64,000 nt of DNA from Microdochium bolleyi (lineage: Eukaryota > Ascomycota > Sordariomycetes > Xylariales > Microdochiaceae). The translations under genes and the position numbers were made by a program. Of the stretch, positions 9,573-20,013 are shown piece by piece; position 1 is the stretch's first letter, and each line of letters starts with the position of its first letter. The stretch lies in the NCBI GenBank assembly GCA_001566295.1, contig KQ964245.1, positions 67,524-131,523 of the forward strand. The letters run 5' to 3'. The notes beneath the pieces were generated by a model, which saw only the letters and a program-made list of their open reading frames with translations, ran no database searches and was not told where the DNA came from.

Positions 9573-11829
9573 CTAGACCGTCAACCCGCCACTATTCCGC
9601 TGCCTCGTCTCTCCGACAGCCTCGAACCCTTCTCCAGCTTCCAGGACCCGGATCCCCTGCACCGCGCTGAGCCCCTCGCGGACCCAGACGACATTGTGCC
9701 CGCGGGTCGCGAGGTCCGCGACCGTGGTGTTGTCAAATGCCCACTCGAACATGGTGTAGTCGGGCATGAGCTGGTCATGCAGCCGCGGCTCGCGGATGGC
9801 CTCGAGCATCGTCATCTTGGTCTCAGTCTCTCCCTTCTCGGCCACTCTGCGGTCTTGATCGCGGCGACGGCGGACATAGCCGTTTCCGAGTAGATGCCAC
9901 ACGACCTGCGTCGTGCTGCTGATAATCCGCGACCCGCCCGCCGCGCCGACCGTCGCGATCAGCGCGCCCGTGGCCTTGTCCTCGATGATGACGGGCGTGA
10001 TGGACGACAGAGGGCGCTTACCGGGCCGGATATAGTTTGCCGGTGCGGGTGCGTAGCCGAACTCGTTGCGCCGCCCGGGGATGCTGAAGTCGTTCATTTC
10101 GTTGTTCAGGATGATGCCTGAGTCCGGCGTCATTTGGAGGTTGCCGAAGAGCAGGTTCACCGTCGTCGTCGACGAGACAGCCATCCCCGAGGCGTCGGCG
10201 GTGACGACGTGCGAGGTGCCGTGCGACTCGGCAGCGTAGTAGTGCTCAAGGCCGGTGTCGGGCAGGTAGTGCGAGACAGGCTGCGTGCTGTTGTCGAGGA
10301 TGCGCTTCCGGATTGACGCGGCAGTGTGGGAGGACAGTAGAGAGGCTTCGAAGGAGTCGACGTCGGAGAGATATGCCGGGTCGCCGAGGACCTGGTGCGC
10401 GCCGTCTGTGGAAATTAGCCTGGTCAGTACAATGCAAGTCTGCAGAGGAATAGGAGACTAGTAGCAGAGAGAGGTACATACAAGCAAAGCGCATCGCCTC
10501 GTTGAAACGGTGCAGTGTCGTGTTGGCGTCGACCTCGTCACGATATCCCTCCATGATCTTGAGCGAGTTGAGCAGAACCGCGCCGCTGCTGGGCACACCC
10601 GACGTGTACAGGTGGTAATTGTCCTTGTACGACACCTTCAGCGGCTCGCGGAAGACTGCCTCGTACTCGGCCAGGTCGCGCAGCGTCATAGTGCCGTTGG
10701 CGGCCTGGATGAGGGCGATCATCTCCTCGGCGATGTCGCCCTTATAGAAGACGTCCGCACCCTGCTTCGCTACTTCCAGCAGGGTATCGGCGTATCTCTT
10801 CCGCGTCATAGTCTCGCCGAGCCTGAGCACCCTGCCTGTGGGCGCAAAGTCCTCTGCCCACGACGCATCCTCGACGAGGAAGTTGTAGCCCGCATATTGC
10901 ACCCCAGCATCCATATACCGCACCAAGTCCTCGGTCACAGGGTACCCGTCCCTCGCGACCGCTGCGGCGGGCTCGACAACCTGCTTCCAAGGAAGCTTTC
11001 CGAATTTGACATGCGCTGCCTCGAGCCCACGCAGCTCTCCCGGGACAGCTGCTGCCAGACCGCCCCAGATACTGCCGTTGACATTGCCGCGATACATGTC
11101 CTCGAAGGCCGCGGCGGGGGCAGCCTCGCGGTAGTCAATGACGTGGTGGCCGCCGTCGTTGTCGCGGATCACGGCGAAACCGCCGCCGCCGAGGCCCGAA
11201 TGGTGCATCCCGATGACGCCGACGCAGAGCTGCGTGCCGACCCAAGCATCAACGGCGTTGCCCTGGGTGGTGGTCAGTCGGGGGCTTCAGGAGGGGAGAA
11301 CGGGAGACACTCACGCCGGCGGCGAATAGATCGATGCCGATCTGGCTACATATCTTGCTCTCACATGCGACTGCGCCCTTCTTACCACTAGACGTAGAGG
11401 ACGAGGACGCTTGTGAAGAGGGTGATGCAAGCGGCTGTTGGTGTGCAGGGCGCTGCTGAAGGAGCCGTGTCTGCTGGACGACTGGCTCGGGGCCGTTCTC
11501 GAGGAGAGGCAGCCAGGGCAGGGAAGCCGCATCGACGACGCAAGCCGCGGATGCGAGCAAGAGCCCAACAGGGACGCGATGGCTGGCTGCACGCACTGCG
11601 CAATCACGCAACAGTCTGGGTCAGTACGGGGATCGCCAAGGTCGAGGACATGCACAGACTTACTCTCGTGTTTGCTGGAGTGAGCACAGTGAGGTACGCA
11701 GCTACAGATCACGAACGGCCCGCGAGGTTGGAGTGTAACAACGCCAAGGTTGTGTCCGGGGAGGCAGATGCAGGATGCAGCCGCCGCGCGAGATCGGGCC
11801 TGTGACGTGCGGCCGTGGTTGATAAGCAT
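9573..11829 (-). CDS. Gamma-glutamyltranspeptidase (glutathione hydrolase)
   Basis: Secreted or vacuolar Ntn-hydrolase that removes the gamma-glutamyl group from glutathione and conjugates. Reading down the minus strand, exons are up to 11664, 11595-11315, 11262-10482 and 10405-9573. Landmarks are IGIDLFAAG joined to GNAVDAWVG, MHHSGLGGGGFAV, DYREAAPAAA, SGVPSSGAVLLNSLK, the autocleavage threonine in HGTSHVVTADASG (Thr418 counted from the short start) and NEMNDFSIPG with TVGAAGGSRI. The N-terminus is uncertain. Exon 1 ends in a lone A and the next exon starts with TG, so the splice itself creates an ATG followed by a signal-like stretch (RAASHRVPVGLLLASAACVV), giving 631 residues. An upstream in-frame ATG at 11829 would give 686 residues but an unusual Cys-rich extension. 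Confidence 0.88.
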
Positions 11830-12124
11830 TTGCGAGAGCAAGGGTCATGCGGGACCTCTGGTCCGGGCTGGCCGGCGCAACTTTGACTTAGACACAACCA
11901 CTCACTCCACATCAACACAGAAGCCTGGCAACAGGTCTCAGAAGCAGATCACAGAAATGGTAGCGCGTAGAGTACGTCACCCCAAGAACCCCCCTCTCCG
12001 AGCAACCTGGCGGTGCGGACCGGGAGAAGAGGACACAGCCTCGCAGAGCGAACGCGGTCATTGCTATATTAGTCTATAGAGCCACAAACGCCATCGCTTT
12101 GTCTTGTTCAACACGTTATGCAGT

Positions 12125-13931
12125 TTATCCCCTGTTGCGCATAGACACCAGCTTCTCCAGCTGGGCAGTCCACTTGTGGGCAAACTCCTCCTCCGAGAAC
12201 CTCTGTGCCGACGCCCTCGCCCGCCTCCGAACCGCCAGCGGGTCCTTGAGCGACAAGGCCTTCTCAAATCCCTGTGCGTAGTCGGACGCCGAGGTGGCGT
12301 GGAATCCTGCGCCCGCAATGTCAGTAGCTGTTCTCAAATGCTCGTGTTGGCGCAAGGACTCCTTACCAGTCGGCTGTCCGTCCACATCAACCACTATGTC
12401 CATCTTGGGACCGCCGCTGTCGTGCACTACCGGGATCAGGCCCGCTGCCAGGTATTCGACCACTCCGATCCCGAAGTGCTCGTTCCACATGCCGTTCACC
12501 CCAATGTACCCTCTGCCCAGGTGTTGCAGGATCTCAGACCACGGTGCATCCAGCTGGAACACGACGCGGTCTTTCATGTGGAGCTCGTTGACCAGCAGCC
12601 GTAGCTTGTAAACCCTCTTTGCATCGCTGTCGCCCCGGACGCTACCCAGAAGGACCAGCGTTGCGTCTTTGCTCGCCGGTGTCCCGCTCCGAATAAACTC
12701 GTGGAAAGCCTGCACGATGAGCTGGTGGTTCTTCTCTGGTCGAAACTGCGCAATGTACACCAGCGACTTTGTCCGCAGCTTCTCGCTCTCTTCCGAGACT
12801 TCGACCGCCTCTGCAATCTCATGCACCGCACACGGCGGGTATACGACCGCAATCGAGTTCTCCTTCTGACGCTGGGCACGCCGAGGACCCCACAGGGCGT
12901 CGATGTGTGCCTGTGTCCAGCTTGAGTTCGTCATGACCACGTCTACAGATGCGCCCATCCACGAGTAAACTCCAGCGAACCAATGCCAGTAGAACTTCTT
13001 GATGGTGCCCTTTAAGCCGACGCCCTGGCCCGCATTGACGCCCTGCTGGCCAACCGCATTCTTCGGATCTAATGAGTCGAGCATGTCGGTCGAGATCGTG
13101 GGATAGTGTACGTAGGCGCCCGTGGGCATGGTCGGGAACAGGAGCTTGCAAAGTCCTAGCGCGAAAGCGTAGCCCATTGTGTCGATAAAGATATCAGGCA
13201 CGACGAGTGAGAAGGCGTCCCAGCCAAGAATCACCGAGCCTATCGACTGGCCAAGAAGTGTTGCATGAGGCCACGTAGAAGCGAGAACCCAGTGCCTAGT
13301 CGAGAGGTACAAGAAGTGTATTGTCGGTGGGTAGATGTCGATGCTAAATGTGTTCTGCATGGCAGTTGAAGTGTCAGCTCGCACGTTGCCTTTCCTCTCC
13401 TCTTTGGAGGTTGTCACAAACCTTGACCCGGTTTAGGATCTGCTCCTTGGTAACCTCGTGGTCGCCCGTGTAGACAACAATCTTCGCCTTTGGCCACCTC
13501 TTCTGCGTAGCACGGATGGCTGCCCAGAGGACTCGCTCACCGCCACCTCCGGCGTTGCAAAATGGGTGGAAGAACCCGACTATGCCGTCCCAGCTCGGAT
13601 CCTTTGTGTCTGAGCTGCGAGCGGCCGCCCCGGGCCGATCCTCGACTTTGTCCCAGTCGGTGTCGCTACTGTTGTTACTCTCGACCGACTGTGTTGCATT
13701 GGCGATGAATGCGGCATGGCTCGTCTCGAGCTCCTCCGTGACTTTGACGAGCCTCTCGCGACGGCCCTCGGTCTTTTTGACAAGGTAGTACCCTATCGAA
13801 CTTCCGGCTGTCGCGGATAGGGCGTGGAACAAGACGGGGGCGAGATAGTTCCAGAGTAGAAGGCCGATGACAGGCGAGCAGAGTAGCACGACAACAGTCG
13901 TGACAATCACGGTGAACGCCATGGCAGGCAC
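12125..13931 (-). CDS. ALG11: ALG11 alpha-1,2-mannosyltransferase (N-glycan precursor)
   Basis: ER-membrane GT4 enzyme adding the fourth and fifth mannoses to the lipid-linked oligosaccharide from GDP-mannose on the cytosolic face. Exons on the minus strand are 13931-13422, 13354-12367 and 12306-12125, giving about 559 residues. An N-terminal membrane anchor (FTVIVTTVVVLLCSPVIGLL) is followed by GFFHPFCNAGGGGERVLWAA, AYVHYPTISTDML, MTNSSWTQAHI, LVYIAQFRPEKNHQL and the nucleotide-sugar motif GMWNEHFGIGVVEYLAAG. The first intron (67 bp) joins ILNRVK to NTFSIDIYPP. The second (60 bp, donor GTAAGG, acceptor GCGCAG) is a multiple of three and stop-free; removing it joins DGQPTG to FHATS, which fits the family better than reading through. 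Confidence 0.95.
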
Positions 13932-14444
13932 CGCCTCGGCGTAGGCGGCCGTCGGCGTTTGGAGGCACGAGATCGTGGAGTGGCTGGTCGAGATGCACAG
14001 CTCTGTGAAGCCTTCCGGTAGGAGAGGAAAGAAGTCCGCCCTGTCGGGACAAGTAGCGTGGTAGGGATAAACAATCTAAGAAGAGCAAAATGGACAATGG
14101 GGCAGAAACGAAGGTGGTGGGGTTGGACGTGAAGACAAAGGTGGCCGGGTTTGGCTGATGACGAGATGTTGCAGCCCGCCAGTGCAGGTGCACTGATCAG
14201 CGGAGGTCCCTGAAGATGCAGGAGGGGCAGCCCTGGGAGGGCAGTGATGCTCCACTAGAGCTCATGGAGCTCCATGGTGGACAATTGAAAGTTGAGAACA
14301 AGAGTTCGTGGTGCGGCCCACTCACATACCTGACTTACGTCCATCACATGTCCACCACTGCCGTCGCCCGACCTTTGATACAACGGCGCCCAGTCGGCGC
14401 ATGATCCTCTGGGATATTACACTGGCGTGTAGCGATGGCCTGTC
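13932..14444. other. Divergent promoter region ALG11 / COX18
   Basis: A 513 bp shared upstream region of two divergent genes. No gene is seen in it apart from a 19-codon upstream frame listed separately. Confidence 0.6.
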
Positions 14445-14491
14445 ATGAGTCTCTCCAGCCGCTGCCTCCGATCTTCGCCATGGCAGCCTAG
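14435..14491 (+). promoter_or_regulatory. Possible overlapping uORF at the COX18 start
   Basis: An ATG ten bases before the COX18 start opens an out-of-frame 18-residue frame ending TAG at 14489-14491, beyond the COX18 ATG. If the transcript begins upstream of it, ribosomes initiating here would bypass the main start. Its use is not shown by sequence. Confidence 0.3.
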
Positions 14492-15614
14492 GCGCCTTGC
14501 CTTGGCCCAGCCTTTAGCACGCCGCCAGCTCTCACCATCGCTACAGCAGCGCTCGTTCCATGGACAGCATGTCATGACCTCAATTCTGGATAGCAGCCAG
14601 GCACTCATCCTCGGCCTGCACCACGCCACCGGCACTCCGTGGTACCTCACCATCCCGCTCGTCGCTCTCGGCGTCACGGCCGTCTTCCGGTTGCCGTTCA
14701 CCCTATACACCCAGAATCTGATCCGCTGGAGGACACGATACACACCCATCATTCAGGCCTGGGCTCCCAGCATCTTCCGCCGCGTGGCCACTGACGCCGT
14801 GCCGCCCGCCGAGCAGAGGACAGTCGCCAAAGCCCGCACACAAAAAGAAATCAAGCGGCTGTGGAAGAGGGCAGGTCTGCAGGAGTGGAAGCTGTACACC
14901 GGCCTGACCAGCCTGCCAATCTGGCTGGTGGTGATTGACAGCATTCGGCGGCTCTGCGGCGGTCCCAGAGGTCTTCTCGGGACCTTTTTCCTTCCGCCAA
15001 AGGAAACGCCGGCGCCAGCCGATCCAGCTCGGGGTGTCTCAGCACCACCATTCGATGGAGCTGCTGCTGGCGACGTTGTCGATGCCGCATCGAGCGCTGT
15101 GGAGGCAGTCACGCACACGACTGCCGAGCCCAGCCTCATGACAGAAGGCGCACTATGGTTCACCGACCTGACTGCAGCGGACCCGTACCATATCCTACCG
15201 TTCGCGCTGTCCGCTGTCTTGGTAGCCAACATGCTCCCCAAGAACAACGCACGCTTACGCGAGCTCCTTGGCATGGAGATGGCCAGCACAGCGTTGAAGA
15301 CCTCACCCACGGATGGTCAAGGAACGGAAACAACATCAGTATCAGGAGGGGGCGGTGCCGTGCGGCGCGGACTCGGCAGAGGAATGCTTGTCGTCTCGCT
15401 GCTCATCGGACCACTGACCATGGACCTGCCTGCGGCCGTTCATTTGTACTGGCTGACTTCGGCCTGCGCCAGCCGCATGACCTCGACCTTGGTCAACAAG
15501 CTCCTCCCACTCAATAGTAAGACAATATCACCGTGCAGGGGGGTAGAGCTTCCCATCATCAGGCCCCGTGGAAAGCAATCTGTTCAGACAACAGAGCAAG
15601 ATACAACTGGATGA
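14445..15614 (+). CDS. COX18: COX18, mitochondrial inner-membrane insertase (Oxa1 family)
   Basis: Oxa1/YidC-family protein that exports the C-terminal tail of cytochrome c oxidase subunit 2 across the inner membrane. The single exon encodes 389 residues. The N-terminus is Arg/Ser/Leu-rich and nearly free of acidic residues, as in a mitochondrial presequence. The first membrane segment is near residues 65-85 (WYLTIPLVALGVTAVFRLPF), followed by the matrix loop with LIRWRTRY. Further segments are near YTGLTSLPIWLVVIDSI, YHILPFALSAVLVANML and LTMDLPAAVHLYWLTSA. The middle loop is enlarged by an Ala/Pro/Thr-rich insertion (about residues 185-230). The C-terminus (NSKTISPCRG) resembles other fungal members, so I did not splice the GTAAGA found there. 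Convergent with Pep12. Confidence 0.87.
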   Translation: MSLSSRCLRSSPWQPRRLALAQPLARRQLSPSLQQRSFHGQHVMTSILDSSQALILGLHHATGTPWYLTIPLVALGVTAVFRLPFTLYTQNLIRWRTRYTPIIQAWAPSIFRRVATDAVPPAEQRTVAKARTQKEIKRLWKRAGLQEWKLYTGLTSLPIWLVVIDSIRRLCGGPRGLLGTFFLPPKETPAPADPARGVSAPPFDGAAAGDVVDAASSAVEAVTHTTAEPSLMTEGALWFTDLTAADPYHILPFALSAVLVANMLPKNNARLRELLGMEMASTALKTSPTDGQGTETTSVSGGGGAVRRGLGRGMLVVSLLIGPLTMDLPAAVHLYWLTSACASRMTSTLVNKLLPLNSKTISPCRGVELPIIRPRGKQSVQTTEQDTTG

Positions 15615-15864
15615 AAAGGAACGGTCGCGAAATAATAGTACACCGGGAAAGTATGTATATTGTAGTGTAGATTCTAACAACCATGTACAAATACTGTACT
15701 TCGTTCTGCAATTGATTATGTACCAAATATTCTGTTCCCCGAGAAGCCCAAAAACCCGTCCCGGAAGTATACGAGACATGCGCCCAAACTCCTAGCGATG
15801 AAAGCAGCTAACCACTATGTACTAATTCAAGAATGATTCCTCCTTAAACATGCGCACGACGAGC

Positions 15865-16780
15865 TCAGCTCAAAGACACAGCCAGGATGATGATGGTGAA
15901 GATGACAGCCAGGATCAGCATCAGACAGCACGCCTTGCCGCGGGCTTGCTTCTGGTATCGCGCCGCGCTGCGCAGCTCGTAGTCGGCGCCGCGGGTGTCG
16001 TCGCGCACGCTGATGGCGTTGTTCTCAATCGTCTGGAGCTGCTCCCCCTGCTCGCTGACAATCTGCGCGACCTGCTGGAACAGAACATTCAGGTCGCCCA
16101 CGCCTTCCTCGATCTGCCGGATCTCCTCCTCGCGCTCGGTGATCAGGGCCTCCTGGAAGTCAACCTCGTCCTGGGCGGCAAGGTGCGCTTCCTGCTGTTG
16201 GAGCTGCAGCTGCTCGCCGCCCGAACCGGACGTGGTCTGGCCGGGTGTGCCGGATGTATCGTCGTCAAGTGCGGCCTTGGCAGCAGAGACAGAGGCGCGA
16301 GTCTTCTCGAGGGCTGTGCGCTGGAGGGCCTGGAAGTCGCCCAGGGCGGTCTTGAACTCGCGTGAGAGCTTCTGCTGCGAGTACTTCTGTGTAGGCTGTT
16401 GAGTGAGGTTCATGGTCAGTATAAGGTCAGACCGAGATCGCTCTGCACCCTCGCAGTGGACATACCGTGACCTCCTCCCACGACTGGACCTTCTTGACGC
16501 CCTCGCCAACCTCCTTGAAGTGCATTGTCGACTCGTCGAGCAGGGTGTGCACCCGCTCGCGCAGTCTCGGGTTGTCGCGCCGGGTGCCGAGCAGGCCGAC
16601 GTCGGTGCGCAGCTTGGAGATATTGCCCTGCAGGTGGAAGAGCTTGTTCATGAGGTCTTGCGACAGCTTCGAGAACTCCGGATCGTCGGCGTAGCCGCCG
16701 GTGCCGGTGTTGTTGCTGCCACCACCGCGCTGGCCGCTGCCGCGGCCAGACTCCATCGAGGAGAGTTGATCAAATGACAT
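15865..16780 (-). CDS. PEP12: Endosomal t-SNARE, Pep12-type syntaxin
   Basis: Tail-anchored Qa-SNARE for fusion at the late endosome or vacuole. Exons on the minus strand are 16780-16466 and 16386-15865, joined by removal of a 79 bp intron (GTATGT donor, ACACAG acceptor) that links SWEEVT to KYSQQKLS; 278 residues. The N-terminal three-helix Habc part contains LSQDLMNKLFHLQGNISKLR. The SNARE helix is near residues 190-250: ITEREEEIRQIEEGVGDLN, then LFQQVAQIVSEQGEQL with the central glutamine, then IENNAISVRDDTRGADYEL. A C-terminal anchor of about 20 hydrophobic residues (ACCLMLILAVIFTIIILAV) ends the protein. Residues 10-30 form a Gly/Ser-rich linker. Divergent from NDC1. Confidence 0.93.
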
Positions 16781-17340
16781 TGTAGTGGCCGGCTCTATGC
16801 GATGTGGTTGAAAGCAGAAAGACACGGGAGTAAGCGTTGTTGTGGTCGACGGCGCAATGTGCTTTGAGAAGAGCAGAGAGGGCAAGTGGGCTGGGGATGG
16901 TGGAGACGGAGGCAGCAACCAACTGCTTGAAGGCTGCAGCTCACCAGGTTCCGGCGCCAGAGCGGAGGGGATGGATGCCGGGAGCGCTCTTACGTCGTTG
17001 GGTTGCACCGCCACCTGCTCAGTGGTGCGAACCAGGCACGCAGATGACGGTGGAGCTTACCTAAGCGGCGCGCGACGGCCAGACGAGTCGCGTGGCTGGA
17101 CCTGGGCGACCCCCAGGCGAGCTCCCTGTATCACCACACAGCAACAAGCTGGACTTGCATTGGAGCTCTCAAGCTTCGAATTTTCTATTTACTTTCGAGA
17201 CCCGCCCAAACACATCACCACCCACACTTGCCACAGCTCAAGGCGGCGCGACGACAGCAATCGCCCAGCGACTCCGGACTCCTCCAGCACATCTGCCCTG
17301 CCATGATATAGCCGTCCACCAGTCGGCCTTTGCTGTCACC
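16781..17340. other. Divergent promoter region PEP12 / NDC1
   Basis: 560 bp between the start codons of two divergent genes. No further gene or RNA was recognised. Confidence 0.6.
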
Positions 17341-19385
17341 ATGGCTGTCCCACGCAGGGCCCCGTACAAGGACTTCCTCCAGCCAGCTCTCCAGCGCCGG
17401 TTTGCATCCACGGTCGGAGTTCTCCTGGGCCTCGCCTACCTCGAATCATTGACGCTTTCGAGCTGGAAATCATGTACGTCTGGATTTTCGCTGGCCACTC
17501 CACACGATCGCAAAGCACTGGCCATCCTCGAGCTAACAAAGACAACACAGTCATATGGTCGTGGTTCCCCATAGGCGTGCCTGGCATCCGAACACTCGGC
17601 ATCTTTGGCTGCGCCCTGCCGATCATCATCCTCCGTATCGCCCACTCCCACCTCGGTAGACGTACGTCTGCGTCGCCCATCGAAACCCTCCGCCGCGAGG
17701 TTACCTCTTTGGCCACCATCGAGACCGTCCTGACGTACATGATCTCTGCGTGGCTCTTCAGCCAGTTCTATCTCTTTTCGCTGCCCGAAGATGCCAACCT
17801 GAGCTGGATCACTTACCAGAGTGGCGATCGCGCCCGTCTCAATGAGCGCGCCCTCTTTTATACCGTCCACCTTGTTCTGCTCGGCTTGGTGTATGGGATC
17901 ATCCATGTTGCATTCGACCGGGATCGCCTGACACTCGGCATCGTCACTCCCAAGACGGAGGACGGACCAGCAAAAATAGTTCGCCAGGATCCGTGGGAGA
18001 AGCTGTCCAAGGACTTGCCGAGAACGATTGTTCGGGTCACACTAGTCTCTATGACTGTGGGCGTCGTCAACTATGTTTTTATCTACAGCGTACTCCGGCG
18101 GTCTGCATGGAGCTGGGCGCTGACGTTCTTCCGCTGGTTCTACAACCTGCCCAAGTCCAATATCCCGCCTCAGAGCGCACCTTGGAGTGTGTGGATGCTC
18201 ATTCGCTCCATGTGGGCAGGCTTCCTCTTGGCCCTTCTTTGGAGCATCAGCGATGTCTTTCTCACAGTACAGCTGGCGAAGGAGCCGCTCAAAAATAATC
18301 TGCCCCTGACGTCTGAGTCCAAGGATCCCAACGGCAGCCTGTTGAACGGTCTAATGACCAAGAAGGCCCGTCCCTCGGTAGGTCTTCCTGTATTCCGCAT
18401 TCTTTTCTGACAAGAGATCTCTGCTAACGCACCTGCACAGGCTTTCGCCATATGGGAGCTCGCTTACATTGCACGGGACTTCGATGACCGCCGGAAATCC
18501 ATCTTTGAGGACATTGATCGGTCAGATGGGCCTATGTGGGCGCAGATTTATGCGATCTGCATTGACAAGGTCAAGACTGTCGAGAAGGCAATTGACGAGT
18601 ACGGAAAGGCACCCGCACCGGCGCCGCAAGCTGCTCCTGCACAAGCACAACCTTCACAGCGTGTTGTGCCACCACCGAGCAACGAGGATGTCTGGGCACC
18701 ACCAAAGCCTGCAACTGGGCTCAGCAGCAGGGTTGGTGGGGTCGTCAAGTCTATGGGCACTTCACCAGGCAAGACTCCGGCCGAATACCTCGGCACTGAA
18801 GCCCGGCGACGCATTGGGCAGGCCACCGATCAGTACCTGACCAAGGAACAGAAGGAGATGATGAACCCGGAGCATCTGAACTCGTCCGCCCGGAATATCG
18901 CTCTTCGTGTTCTCTCGACGCCATGGATTGGTCCTGCGTTCCAACAAAACTTCCGGCGATCGTTGGTCAAGGCAGTCCTGGGCACGCCGTACGCCGAGGT
19001 GAGCGTACCAGTAAACGCCGCATTCATATTATCACAGCTGGCAGTGTCCAGTCTGGCCGAGGACAGATATGGCAATGTGCAGCGGGACGTGTCAACCATT
19101 ATCCGGACATTCACCGTCGTCATCAAGAAGCTGGAGAAGTTCAGTGGCGATTTCCCTGTGCACTGGACCGACTTGTCGGGAAAGCGAGAGTGCCCAGAGG
19201 TCGACAGTCTGCTCGAGGCGCTCAGGGATGGGCTCGGGCGGCTCGTGACAGCTTTCCAGCCCTATGCTACCGACCTACGCCTCAGTCGAGCTGACATGAG
19301 GCTGGCGAGAGAAGCAGCAGAGAAGCCGGTGCCCACGCTGGTTGCTGCTGCACAGAAGCCAGCAGAGATGGAGCAAGTCAGGTAG
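17341..19385 (+). CDS. NDC1: Nucleoporin Ndc1
   Basis: Integral membrane nucleoporin that anchors the nuclear pore complex and, in yeasts, also the spindle pole body. Exons 17341-17473, 17551-18377 and 18441-19385 give 634 residues. Introns of 77 and 63 bp have GTACGT and GTAGGT donors; the joins read WKS-F-IWSWFP and KKARPS-AFAIWELAYIA. The N-terminal half has about six membrane segments (for example TLGIFGCALPIIILRI, LTYMISAWLFSQFYLFSL, TVHLVLLGLVYGIIHVAF, WMLIRSMWAGFLLALLWSI). The conserved WELAYIARDFDDRRKSIFEDIDR follows. The soluble C-terminal half has a Pro/Ala/Gln-rich linker, then a helical region ending near AFQPYATDLRLSRADMRLA. Confidence 0.93.
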
Positions 19386-20013
19386 CAGAGTCAGGTTCAG
19401 TGTCGTGGGCGTGCCGTTGGACCAGTGACCGGGGATCGGCCGATGTACATCAGCATATAGAAGCCAGCGTGCTACAAAAGTCCCGTTAATGAACTCGGTA
19501 TGAAGCTCGAAAGCCGTGCCCACGGCCATGGTGATTGAACCATCAAGAACGCGCAACTGCAACGTTGACCTGAAAGACCTCGAATGTTATTTCCAGCACC
19601 TGCACGCAGATGAAGCTCAATGCAGGAGCAGGAGCAGGGACAGGGATGCAGCAGAGTGGGGCTCCATGCAAGTCAGCGGAGTCCATGTGCCGTTAGGGAG
19701 CGGATTCCAGCCGTCGTCATCTCAATGCTTCCAGCTTGTTGGAGCCAGCCAGCTCGCCAGACCACTCCTCGCTTCAGGTTCCTCAGACCAACGACCTTCG
19801 CTTCAATCACTCCACACATCACGCCCTTCAACACATACGACCGACGGCACAGCTCGATCCGCCTGCCGGCAGTGCTCATGCGCTTGTCTGCGCCAGCAGT
19901 CGACTTCACAGCGGCAATGGCATCAGCGTCATAACACCATCGCGCGCTCTCCAAGACACGACCATGAGCCTGCCCGTCCAGCTTCACGACGCACAGCAGC
20001 ACGGTCGAACGCC
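19386..20013. other. Intergenic region NDC1 / DLT1
   Basis: 628 bp upstream of the chosen DLT1 start. From 19528 the DLT1 frame is open with an ATG, but the 162 codons before 20014 encode a Ser/Arg/Gln-rich low-complexity sequence with no family match, so I treat it as 5' leader. Confidence 0.5.

Noticed and set aside
10510..11391. 293-codon frame antisense to GGT
   Set aside because: It mirrors the GGT exons on the opposite strand and runs through two GGT introns, so it is a shadow of codon bias.
15510..15557. Possible intron at the end of COX18 (GTAAGA ... CATCAG)
   Set aside because: It would remove the ISPCRG-like ending that resembles other fungal Cox18 proteins, and the length (about 48 bp) is marginal.
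19528..20013. 162-codon N-terminal extension of DLT1 from an upstream in-frame ATG
   Set aside because: The sequence is low in complexity and the known family begins just before the first membrane segment; more likely a 5' leader that happens to be open.
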